Source of the DNA: Ottelia alismoides | Lineage: Eukaryota > Streptophyta > Magnoliopsida > Alismatales > Hydrocharitaceae | Assembly (NCBI GenBank): GCA_037367405.1 | Contig: JAZKJV010010130.1 | Span: 1,105,966-1,169,965, forward strand | Length of the DNA stretch: 64,000 nucleotides | Reading direction: 5' to 3' | Shown: positions 54,452-64,000 of the stretch, piece by piece | Numbering within the stretch: position 1 is the stretch's first letter | Layout of the letters: each line of letters begins with the position of its first letter | Position numbers and translations under genes: made by a program | The notes under the pieces: model-generated | Told to the model about the DNA's origin: nothing | The model's input: only the letters and a program-made list of their open reading frames with translations | Databases searched by the model: none

Positions 54452-55956
54452 TAAATACCGAGATGTATGGAAACAAATTGAGAAATATTGATATGGGTCC
54501 TTTATGAGCTAAAGTGAGTTCAAATCGATGCGGTCAGCCTTGGTGAGTTGAGAGAATCTTAAGAATCATTCGAATAATCAAGTGGGATATCCAGTTCTAT
54601 GTCATTACTCTTTATTCAACGGACGCCTTTCCCATTAGGTTCTAGTCCAAAATGTGATTATTTAAATCTTAACTAACATATGGGTAGTTGGAGTAGTGCT
54701 GCAAGGGAGGGGCATGCACGCTTGGAGCTCGGGGTAGAAGCCTAGATGGATGTAATCCCAACCGTCTACATAGAAATGATGGTGGAGGACATGTTGCTTG
54801 GCCACCGATGTGCTAATCTGACGGTGTTTGGCCATAGTACATGCGTACTTTTAGCCCAGTACTTAGATAGTGCGCCAAGTAGTCATGGTCGATGGTCTAT
54901 CACTTAGCTGGAGTAGGCCACATTTATAGTATTCCGGATGGGAGCACTAAGAGGGGAGTTCTGAGAAATGTGATTGTAGGAAGTAGTTTGAAATAACACA
55001 ATGAAGTGATCCCTATGTATAAGGAGGATGTGGATTGTCGATGGGTTTCCCGACTATGGTATTGATGATCTCAGTGATCAGTGCTCTATCTCATGCCATG
55101 TGCCACCGTGAACTCTTACATGTGGATAGTGGATTTAGGCGATTTGCGGGGATTCACAGGTTGGAAATTGAATTAAGGAATCAATGTTATGGTAAAATAT
55201 GTGGAAATGCTAGGAGTTTTAAACATAGGACATACAATTGGTATATGAAGATAAGTGGACGTTTTGGGAACTTAGTTAAGATGCATATATACCCTACCGC
55301 ATGCTTACGGGAGGCACCCCAATCCTAATCCTTTCTTAGTGCCTTAGAGTCATAGTGTGAGGTCCATTGTGGACCAAGACCATAGACTATCCACGAGACT
55401 TGGTTCTTAAGGCTTATGGGAATGAGTACAGTGATGTTCTTCTCTGTGGCGACGGTTTTACCAGTTTGGTTTTGTTTGACCAATTTTTAGTACCTTACTT
55501 GTTGTACTTTGGTACCGTACTTGGCAACTTTGCTCATAACGTACCTTTGTGTTGGATCCGTAGGTTCTTAGGGAGCAGCCGCATCAGTGAGCGGCTAAGG
55601 CTTGTAGCTCCTCTTTTTGTGCAGCTTACACGGCTTCCATGTGATACAGTGCTTGTAGCTAGCTTTTACTTGAAGTTTTATAGCTTTACTTTACTAGTAG
55701 TTTTTGAGAGACAAGTGAGATGTACAATGTATGTATGGGCATACATTTTGATGCATACATGTAATATTTTATGGACATGGATTATAATGTAATGATGGAC
55801 ACATTATGAGTGGAAATGAATGAAAAGAAATTTTAAATTCCAGTCTCTTGTGCTATATTCTCTTACTTATATTATAATGTGTGTTATGAATGTGGAATGT
55901 ATGTGTGTGGAATTGAGTTGCTGAGAAGCTAGATCCTAGGGAATCCAGTAGTCACA
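54452..55956 (+). repeat. Tekay 3' LTR, piece 4 and end of the element
   Basis: It aligns with 16092-17410 of the 5' LTR, including GGGCCTTTATGAGCTAAAG-like sequence at the start and ATCCTAGGG...GTCACA at the end. It contains about 160 bases (54810-54960) missing from the 5' LTR. Frames at 55035-55792 have no recognisable domain and are not conserved between the two LTRs. Confidence 0.85.
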
Positions 55957-56327
55957 TCAAATCCAAAAGGATAGTTAGCTTTCTTTATTATAGAAGAAAG
56001 TCTGTTTCAAAAATTATATATAAATTTCATATATGAAATCACAATAGTTGCCTTTCAAAAAATCCAAGAGTAATCATATAGGTAGGTGCCTATTTTTTAA
56101 AGGTGGGAAAGAGACGCAACTTTTTTAATTTGTTGATGAATATTAGAGTTTGAAACTTATGTAATTACCTTATTTTGGATATCTCAAGAAAAAATGAAAT
56201 AGAATTTTAAAAAATAAAATTCAGTTAGATAGACTAGACTAAGATGAGATACAAAAGAAATTATTGTTAACTACTAAAAGGGCTTAGGTCTGAAAGTGAT
56301 CTGAAAATTACTTATGCCCTAGAAGTG
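55957..56327. other. No recognised feature; right flank of the Tekay element
   Basis: AT-rich sequence between the Tekay LTR end and the LTR-like segment at 56328. There is no frame and no repeat shared with the left flank. Confidence 0.4.
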
Positions 56328-56649
56328 TGAGAAATCACCATATTTATCATCTCTCTTGCTTAAGTAAATCAGCAAGATTCTTTGACATTAGCATTAATTA
56401 ATAATTTGTGTGTTGTACATAATTGACCCTAATTACACTATATTATTTAACCCTATTATTGTGCTTATCATTTTATATATTTATTTCTCATTAAAAATCA
56501 AATGAAAATTAGTATAATATTGTACATAAAATACATAACATAAAATAAAATCAAAATACAAAAAATGATAAAAGAAAAATGTCTTATATTACTTTAACAA
56601 GTATTTGTTTTTATCTATGTACAAATAACCTCTGATCTCTTTGACTTCT

Positions 56650-56688
56650 ATGAAAGTTGTAGATCTCATCGAGATCTACAACTTTCAT
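56650..56688. repeat. Perfect 39-base inverted repeat
   Basis: ATGAAAGTTGTAGATCTC, loop ATC, then the exact complement. An imperfect version lies at 14008-14047, and single arms lie near 9450 and 63165. Confidence 0.95.
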
Positions 56689-57843
56689 GTTCATCATTTT
56701 TTATAGTTCTGATTATGACTATTTATTATTGATTTTATATTATTTTATCTATTTTTTTCCTAATCCTATTGGGCCATGTGGTGCCTCCACGACCTCTCAT
56801 CACCATGATCACCATCCTGCAGGATCGCTAGATCTTGATACAATGGTCCACATTGCGTCATCAACCTCCCAACTCTCTCCTCCTCAAAACTCTACCGCTG
56901 GTTGTCATTAATAGCCATCCACCATTTGCAAGTGACTCCTACCAACCTACTCTCCCTCTAGGTTATAGTTCGGGCTTGAGTTTGATTGCGAAGACAAAGG
57001 ATATTCACTGGCGAGATCTCGACTACAACAGCCGTGTTTCAGCCACCTCCTTGGTTAATCGAGCTTCGTCTCTTAGCCAGAGACGTCAAGCGTCAATCGG
57101 AGTTCAAGAAACTCCATTCCAGGCTCTGCATTCTACTTCAAATCCATCGATTCAAATTCCATCTTCCAGGTAAACTTTCTTATGATGTTATTTTCCTCAG
57201 ATTCATAGCTTGCTTAAATCCTGAATTGATTGATTGGATCTCATCACCTCATATCCATCATCCACGTGTGATTCTCCATGTTCCAGATTTGCTTCTCATG
57301 ATGGTGTACACTTCGATATTTCTCCAAGCTTAGATTGCATGGAGAACGCATCCAGAGTTCTTATACTTTACGTCATTTGAACACGCCATTCCACCTCATA
57401 GCATCCTCAATAAGTTTGCTTGGGCCTCATCTATTTTTTGCGCTAACGCTGCAGGTTTTGTAGCTTCATTGTCGGAGATCGTAGTTTGTGCTTCGGTCTC
57501 TATTTTCTCCATCATCAGCGCTTCATTGACCGGTCAATATGAGGGCTCCATCTTCTTACTCAACTCAGCCCGATTTCACGGTAGCTTCAGGAAGGCCATC
57601 TAACCTTAAGCGGTAGCAGATGATCAAGGCAGAGATAAAGCAACATCGCCGAAGTCAACTCGAGCTCAGCCGCTCACGGAGGATCGAAGAACCTTCGAGT
57701 AGCAGTTACCATTGGATCCACTATATTGGGCGCGATCCAACGGCCATCATCATGACATGTCGCAAGATCCAAGGCTATAATTCATTCCTGAGGCTTATGA
57801 GACGAGCAAGCATCCAAGCCTCTTGCGAACCATCAGAAGATAC

Positions 57844-57900
57844 CACGTGTATCGACCCTTCTCCTCCGAGCCTAGACGAGTCACGTGTATCGCGCACGTG
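57844..57900. promoter_or_regulatory. Three CACGTG G-boxes in 57 bases
   Basis: CACGTG at 57844, 57882 and 57895. G-boxes bind plant bZIP and bHLH factors (established). They lie downstream of the presumed start of transcription of this LTR-like segment, so a regulatory role is speculative. Confidence 0.4.
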
Positions 57901-58745
57901 ATGTGGAAATTTGCAACGTCGGTCCACTTAATTTATCTTACTTGCAGATAAGTCCTCTTGCTTTATACTATTTACACTTTAGCCCTTGTGACTTATTTTA
58001 ATTGCATTTCAGTCCAATTTGTCCTTGTCTATAATAAAAACATGTATTTTTATTGTAAAAATGCCCCTAGAGTAAACCTTGAATAACTTTCTATTTATAA
58101 ATCCAAATGAAGTGGATTTTGTCTTGTTGGAAAGCTATTTGATGCTCTATATCTTGGCGTGATTAGTTGAAGTTTAGATTTAAAGTCACACTTAATTTGT
58201 TCCTTCTCTTAAGTGCTTATATTGACTTGTAAATGAAAGCGAAAAAGGACTATATGTGAGGATTTTCAACTAGATATTGACATTGAATCGTAGTGACTAA
58301 TTTCTAGTTATTTTCAATCAATGTTATTAAATCATTAAGTGATTTAAATGATTGTTAAATAATTAATCATCAAAAGGAAATTAACGAACAAAGTAGTATT
58401 GAATGCTTTTGAGACATAGATCATCACTTGCATAATTCATACTTTATTAATTACTAAATTAATTCAGGGAATTTATGTGATAAATCCAAGTTTTCTATCA
58501 CGTCTTACCTATTGTGATTGTCATGATTGTGATGTTTGTGCATTATTATCTTCATTTACATTAAATGCATAAAAAAATATTTTAGAAATTTATCTCTTTT
58601 GTGTTTTGTGCATATGCTCACTATGATCACCGTATAAATTGTTATATGAAATATTTAACACTCAAATTTATTCACTTACTTTCTCGTGTCCTTGTGTTTG
58701 ACCTTGGACTTCCCAGGTTTATGAAATCAAGCTGAGAACCTCGTA

Positions 58746-61074
58746 ATTGAGATTCTTCTTGGTTCTGCATGATTCGTTAAGTGTCTATGCTACAACGAAG
58801 CCGATTTATTATATGCATTTAGCGAGTTATCAGATGGCACCATCCCCAGACCTTCTACAATGCATCGTTTTACTCCTACACCTCTTCCTGAATTGTAGAG
58901 CTCTAGATCCATTCCTTACAGGCATCGAGGTAGCAGCAGCAGTACGTCCGTTAGCAGAGGTACCAGTCGGCCAGCAGGGCCCACATGTCTAGCATCAGAC
59001 CCCAAGTAGCAGTAGTCCCATTGCCATCAGGGAAAATCTTCACGTTCTTTTTGCCTTCTTCTTCACAACAACATCAATTCATCTTCGGGTCCCATTGTTT
59101 TTCAGAGGCAGATTCTTGAGGAGTTGCGTTCCTACAGGAATGAGGTACATGATTTGAGGGTTGATCTCAACCATCTTTCCAATTTGCATGACGAGCACAC
59201 TGCCCCTTCCACATCCAATTCCGTCCAGGTTCAGGCTAATCCCAATAGTCTGAACAAGCCTCCAGCAGCAACAACATTCTTTTGATCAGGTATACTACTC
59301 AGATTCTCACAAATCTGAGCACCAGATCTTTATGTTTGATTGTGTTAATCATATGTCTCTTAGGAGCAGACAGACCTTGGTCGTACCTGATCGAGCACGG
59401 GACATGGAGAGGACTGACTTTGAGGCTCAGCCTGAGGAGACTTCAGAGGATGATGTCCTCACAGAGAGGATCACCAACGAGCAAAGACTTCCAGAAGGAG
59501 ATCGAGGACGTGTACGAGAGTAGCGCAAAACACATCAGATTCAGAGTCTACGAAGGACCTTGCACCTTCGGTTGAGGAGAATGCAGGGTTTAGTAGGTAT
59601 TCCCCAACCTATAGTAGACGATTCAGTTGTTATTCCAAATGTAAAAGATTCAGTTGTAAAAAACTCAGTTTCCAAGAATAATAAAGTGCATGTTTTTGTT
59701 ATGATTCCGAGTCTTCACATCCTTCCTTGGGCTATCTCTTTCTCCATGTTATTATGGCAGGAAAGTGCATCATAAATAAGATTCAAAAAGATGATCCTGA
59801 AATGGCACAATTTTGTATAGATAACATTATGGTGAAGGTGCCATTTAATGAGTATGCGGCCAGTCATCCTGCATTTCACAAATACTTGAAGGTGAGATGC
59901 ACACCTAGCAGAGTTATCAGGAATAAACCGAACAGTTATGTCAAGACACTTGTTCTCTCGGTTGCCACTACATTTTATCTCAAGAACCAAAGTTGCCACA
60001 AAAGAAGAGAGATTTAGATGCACGTTATGTGGTGAGTCATATCGATGACGTTGCGTTTGCACGCACTCTCCTAGAATAATGGATCTTCCGATCAACTTGT
60101 TACCTTATGCCTTATATGACAAACTGAAGTTGGGACTTTACATAAATATAGAGCTTTACCTCAGTTTGCAGATAAATCGATGAAAAGGGGAAAAGGGTTA
60201 GGTCAAGAATGTCATTATCTAGATTGAGGGACAAGAATACAGGGTGGACTTTACTGTCTTGACATGGACATCCACAATCATTGGAGTGAGTCGCAGATTA
60301 TCCTTGGGCGACCCTTCTTAGGAGAGTTGGAGCTTCATTCGATTATCAGACAGGGATGATGAAGTTCCTGTTCTCCAAGCAGAGAAGTGGAACTATAGAT
60401 GAAGCAGACGAAATGGCAGCGACCTGATTCAGAGTCTTGCACAGATTTCTCTTCATTTTCAGAGGTAGCCTGTGATGTAGTTAGCACAGTTGGGACTTGG
60501 AGTCAGATCTGACACTACAAGTGAGACACTCTCATTTGGGGAGGACATTGTTCGCAGCATTGTTGATGAGACGATGCCATAGTTCTTGAGATCTGCAACC
60601 AACTATTCCCTTGATGACTTGGAAATCTCTCTGGACATGTCAATCCTGTTCCTTTGGAACAATCAAGGAAGTAGATGATGAGTCAGATGCGGCTTTGGTT
60701 GAATTACCGTGTTTCTTTAGCGATCCGACTCCTTATTCTTCAATTCATTTGGTGGACAGCATTACAAATGATTCATCTCCACTATGCAGCACAGATCTAA
60801 ATTCAGTGGCAGTTCAACCTGATGTAGTTACGATCTTCTTTACTAGAGTTGAAGCCACTTCCTCCTACCCTTAAGTATTCCTTTCTTGCAGGACCAAAGA
60901 ACAAGTTTCATGTCATTATTAGCTCTAGGTTGACTGTAGAGGAGACTAGGTTGTTGGAAGTATTAGAAAATAATCGCAAGGCTTTAGGATGGATGGTGTC
61001 GGATCTTGTGGGTGTTAACCCGCACTTTTTTCCTTCGGACGCCCCAAGCTCACTGGAGTAGCTACCCAGCATGT
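58746..61074 (+). pseudogene. Athila/Tat Ty3/gypsy gag-protease-RT relic
   Basis: Piecewise in all frames. Near 59105-59280 is a gag-like linker, QRQILEELRSYRNEVHDLRV. Near 59800-59890, FCIDNIMVKVPFNEYAASHP and FHKYLK resemble the 'INIPFxEALxxMPxYAKFLK' segment of Athila/Tat. At about 60020-60110 the protease starts: ARYVVSHIDDVAFART, then LGSSINLLPYALYDKLKLG across frame changes. At about 60290 IILGRPFL is clear. At 60849-61061 the pre-RT block reads LPPTLKYSFLAGPKNKFHVI, then ISSRLTVEE and NNRKALGWMVSDLVGVNP, matching the family's 'LKYAFLGEN...AIGWTIADIKGISP'. The relic stops there, before the catalytic RT motifs, and joins an LTR fragment at about 61075. Many stops; not functional. Confidence 0.82.
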
Positions 61075-62793
61075 GTGATGACCCGAGTTCCTCCAGGTGC
61101 TCAGCCCAAAGCTCCGCTCCACCTCTAGATCCTTCTTCAATCTCAGGTAGTTTAGCTTCTTAGTTTTCCTTTGTTTTCTCTGAATTTTCTAGGTTAGACT
61201 CAACTCCTTCACCATCACCTGATCATCCCCACGAGCTCCGCCGAACATCCGTCACCTTCGCCAGGCCCTCCGATCACCTTCGTCCTCCGTCAAAACCTCC
61301 TCCATCCTAAGATTTCTCCTCCCGCCGGAGGAGGAGGAGAACCCACCAGATCTCCGATTCCTCATCTCCCTAAGCCCTCCATTCACCTCGGCTCGCACGC
61401 ACACACGCCTCGGCTTTCATCTATCCCCCCTTGCAGATCCAAAACTCCATTGGCTGGACCTCGGGCGGAGCCAGTTCTAGAGCTCCGCCTCCGGCGAGCA
61501 CGCGGTCGACCGCGGAATCCAGGCACTCTCGCATCTTCCTCGAGCCTTGGATCTTCATCGCCCAGGCGTCCAGCTTCCTCCCCCAACCTTCACCGAGCAT
61601 GGAGAGGCGCGGAGGAGCTCTAGGCCTCATGCCGGAGCTCCAAGCGTGCCGCCACCCAGCGAGGAAGGAGGAGATGCAGATGCTGTTGGATCTTGCCCCC
61701 TGGCGGAGATCTAATGGTCCAGGAGCCGCCATGGACGTCTTCCCGGAGCGCGGAGACTCGGTAGGGCCGAGCCTCTCCCGAGGCATACTCCGAGCCACCA
61801 TGTGGCCCGAGCCACCTGCTATGGTCGTCTGACCCTACGTCGAACCTCGCCCCCACCCGAGCCTGGACTCACGTGCCTCATGCCCGTGGGTGCTGGGCTT
61901 TTTGCATCGGCACCCTCGCAACTTTGTCAAATTGCATCCCGATCCTTTCCAGCCACGTACCGAGCACGTGCATCAGGGTATTCTGCAACTATACCCTCGC
62001 GGGTTTCAATAATTGCAAAAATGCCCCTGTGCGTGTGGGTTATTTATAGAGAAGGTCCCGTATTTTCTTTTATTTGCATTTCGGTCCCTCCCAGGGACCT
62101 GTTTGATATTTATTTTTATGTTTTCTTGCATTTATTCCCCTGGCTTCACTTGTGTATATCTTGAGCATCCTAGCTCTGATTGAGTCGATTTCAGTGGCGT
62201 TTTGAAGCTCATTTTATTGTCTTCTTGATGGAATACTTGTATCTCAGATTTGACACTCCTAAATTTGATGTGTTATTTTATTTATTAAATATCTTGATTC
62301 CAATGATTCATATGCCTGATTTCCACATCAATGAAAGTAGCTTCATTATTTGACCCATGATTTGACCTTTGATTAATTGGCTCAAGTATTCTTTTAATTA
62401 GGGCAATATTTGTGTCGCATTTCATCGTATTTATTTGCATGATTAAGATAAAAAAAGTGCATGTTTTATATTCAGCTTGATGCATTGTCTTGTCTTCTTG
62501 CATTGATTGACCTATGGTTTTCTAACTCAACACTTGATAAAATTGATGAGAACTATAGATAATACAAGAGGGGCCCGTATATCCCTGAATTCGACCTTGG
62601 TTTCTTACTAGGTAAAAAAATATAAATGAATGACCAATTGAATTATATTTGACTTAGCAATTAGATGGTCTTTGATGGACCGAATCCAGCCCGGCTGCGA
62701 CGATCTTAAGTGCTAATTCTGCACTATTACAGGGCCGGATTTGCGGTTCGTCAATGGACCTTTACATGTTGTCCTGAAGAAGTCGAGAATTCG
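61075..62793 (+). repeat. LTR fragment (R-U5 like), missing its U3
   Basis: It opens directly in leader-like sequence: donor CTCAG/GTAGTTTAG at 61147, acceptor CCCCCCTTGCAG at 61436, then a GC-rich block (61437-61960). It continues with a U5-like 'TTGCAAAAATGCCCCT' stretch and GAATTCGACCTTGG at 62590. Frames in the GC-rich block (for example 61431-61832) are on both strands and look like by-products. It ends where a new LTR starts. Confidence 0.45.
61147..61436 (+). other. Possible intron in an LTR leader
   Basis: Donor CTCAG/GTAGTT and acceptor CCCCCCTTGCAG, 290 bases. It is in the same position relative to the GC-rich block as the possible introns in the other LTRs. Confidence 0.35.
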
Positions 62794-64000
62794 TGAATCT
62801 CCAGTTCATCACTTTTATTCTATCATTTTGGCCTTAAAAGCCTACGTAATGCATGTAAGTGGCATTAATTTGTACAAAATAGCATTTATCATTTATTGTA
62901 TTTATTATGTAAATAGTATTGTTTTTTATGCCAAAATAATAGAATATAGAGAAGAAAAGAGAAAAGAATAAAATACCCAAGGTATTTTATGACCCTGAAC
63001 CTCGAGACCAAGTCAAGAATTGAGTTGGTCGACAAGGAATAAAGTAGGGGAGATAAGAGGCCAAAAAATATAATAAAAACACATTTTATTTATTCATTCT
63101 TATATTATTTTTGGGGCCTATTTCATTTTCCACTTTATACCCCAAATAAAGAAACTTTGTTCATGAAAGTTGTAGAAATATTATCAATAAAAATACAAAA
63201 TTGAGGTTGTACAAAAATAATACACAGTGCACATTTTATACACAAAATAAAAAGCCAAAATACTAAATTCAACATACCCATATCTACAAATAAAAACTCA
63301 AAATATATAAAAATCACCTCTAATTGTATAGAACTTTTAATAAGTTGTTTAATGAAGGTGGTTTCATATTTTTTTGGAGTTAAGGTGTGAAAGTTAGGTT
63401 TTGGACCCTCATTGTACCATGGACCTGAATAAATATTCATTTTATTATTCCTTATTATTTTTACAATTTTATATTTTTTAATTTTGTAAATATTATTTTG
63501 TAATATATTTAAATATTAAAACCAAAATAAAATCACAAAGAAAAACACAAAATAAAATGAGTATATATCAATAAATAGGTAAAAATGCATATACTAATAC
63601 TTGTAAATAAATAAAATGAAACATATTCTTTTATTCTTTTATATTTTTATAAGATAGAAAATATCATCTATATTATATTAAAAATATAAATCTAAAATAA
63701 AACCATAAAATAAATATTACAATAAAATAAAATACAAAAATACATAAGTAAATATACAATACATATACCTACATATCACATACCATTATTTATTGAGTGG
63801 ACAAAATATATCACAAAAATATAATAAAAATATATTTGTGTACATAAAAATAAGTTTATAAATATATAAAATAAGATAATAAAATAATAAAATAAAATAC
63901 AAAATAAAAATAAAATAGTCAAAATATAGATGAATATACCTATAAATACACCTTTAGAAATTAACTACTAATAAATAACCTCGAAAAAATAAATAAAAAA
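62794..64000 (+). repeat. Start of another family A LTR, cut by the window end
   Basis: TGAATCTCCAGTTCATCACTT is followed by 'GGCCTTAAAAGCCTACGTAATGCATGTA', in pieces matching the starts at 9078 and 19014. The ATGAAAGTTGTAGAA motif (63163) and the 'GGTTTTGGACCCTCATTGTA' block (63398) also match 9440-9700 and 19600-19640. Non-coding as far as the window goes. Confidence 0.7.

Larger units (their letters stand above)
56328..58745 (+). repeat. LTR-like segment upstream of the Athila/Tat relic
   Basis: It starts TGAGAAATCACCATATTTATC, loosely like the LTR starts of family A. It has the ATGAAAGTTGTAGATCTC inverted repeat (56650-56688) and a possible intron (57170-57454; CAG/GTAAAC and GCTAACGCTGCAG). 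After this come a U5-like stretch (57900-58200) and an end block TTTGACCTTGGACTTCCC (58698) like GAATTCGACCTTGG at 62590. The right boundary and the primer site were not found. Frames inside it (56835-57333, 57620-57901) have no recognisable domain. Confidence 0.45.

Noticed and set aside
55035..55792. Frames of 97 and 141 codons on +
   Set aside because: They lie inside the Tekay 3' LTR and are broken in the matching part of the 5' LTR.
61431..61832. 133- and 126-codon frames on opposite strands
   Set aside because: They overlap each other in a GC-rich LTR block and have no domain.
1..64000. tRNA, rRNA or cellular protein genes
   Set aside because: No tRNA-like box pair, rRNA sequence or multi-exon cellular gene was found by reading. 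The only tRNA-like signals are primer binding sites of retroelements. A tRNAscan and a protein profile search would settle it.

Overview
The window looks like nuclear DNA of a flowering plant with a large, repeat-rich genome. It is AT-rich and holds no cellular gene and no RNA gene that I can recognise. Nearly all of it is transposable elements nested inside one another: Ty1/copia, Ty3/gypsy of the Tekay/Del and Athila/Tat types, a CACTA DNA transposon, and repeated copies of one long-LTR family called 'family A' here. The sequence alone does not place the species.

Layout. 1-6719: relics of two copia elements facing away from each other, an inverted repeat with arms of about 1.5 kb around a 1.1 kb spacer; the right-hand one keeps its polypurine tract and a 2.6 kb LTR. 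6720-12997: the 3' internal region and 3' LTR of a family A element on +. 12998-14557: an LTR-like segment on -. 14558-15557: nothing recognised. 15558-55956: one old Tekay-like element. Its 5' LTR is 15558-17410. Its shrunken interior holds a reverse transcriptase piece on + joined to an integrase piece on -. Its 3' LTR has been opened by three later insertions.

The three insertions are as follows. (a) A family A LTR, 19014-21257 plus 36648-38286. It contains a minus-strand family A element (21258-36642, target duplication GCCCT), which in turn contains a CACTA transposon (27559-33760, target duplication ACG). (b) A solo family A LTR, 38429-42096, target duplication ATCAT. (c) A complete family A element, 42195-54451, target duplication CAAAT/TAAAT. 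From 56328 to the end lie an LTR-like segment, a decayed Athila/Tat gag-protease-RT relic, an LTR fragment and the start of another family A LTR.

Family A is the most interesting content. Its LTRs are 3.4-3.9 kb, and the full copy has a primer site resembling the complement of tRNA-Asp. Both copies that keep their interior encode only a gag/protease-like protein, with no reverse transcriptase, RNase H or integrase, so the family is probably mobilised in trans by a relative. The 3' interior carries four hairpins, most of them followed by a G-run that copies the real polypurine tract. Most of the LTRs also show a possible intron downstream of the TATA box. The CACTA element keeps a nearly spliceable TNPA-like gene but has lost the catalytic core of its TNP2-like gene.

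All boundaries come from reading and aligning by eye. Target-site duplications and matching pairs of ends support the best ones; others are marked as approximate.
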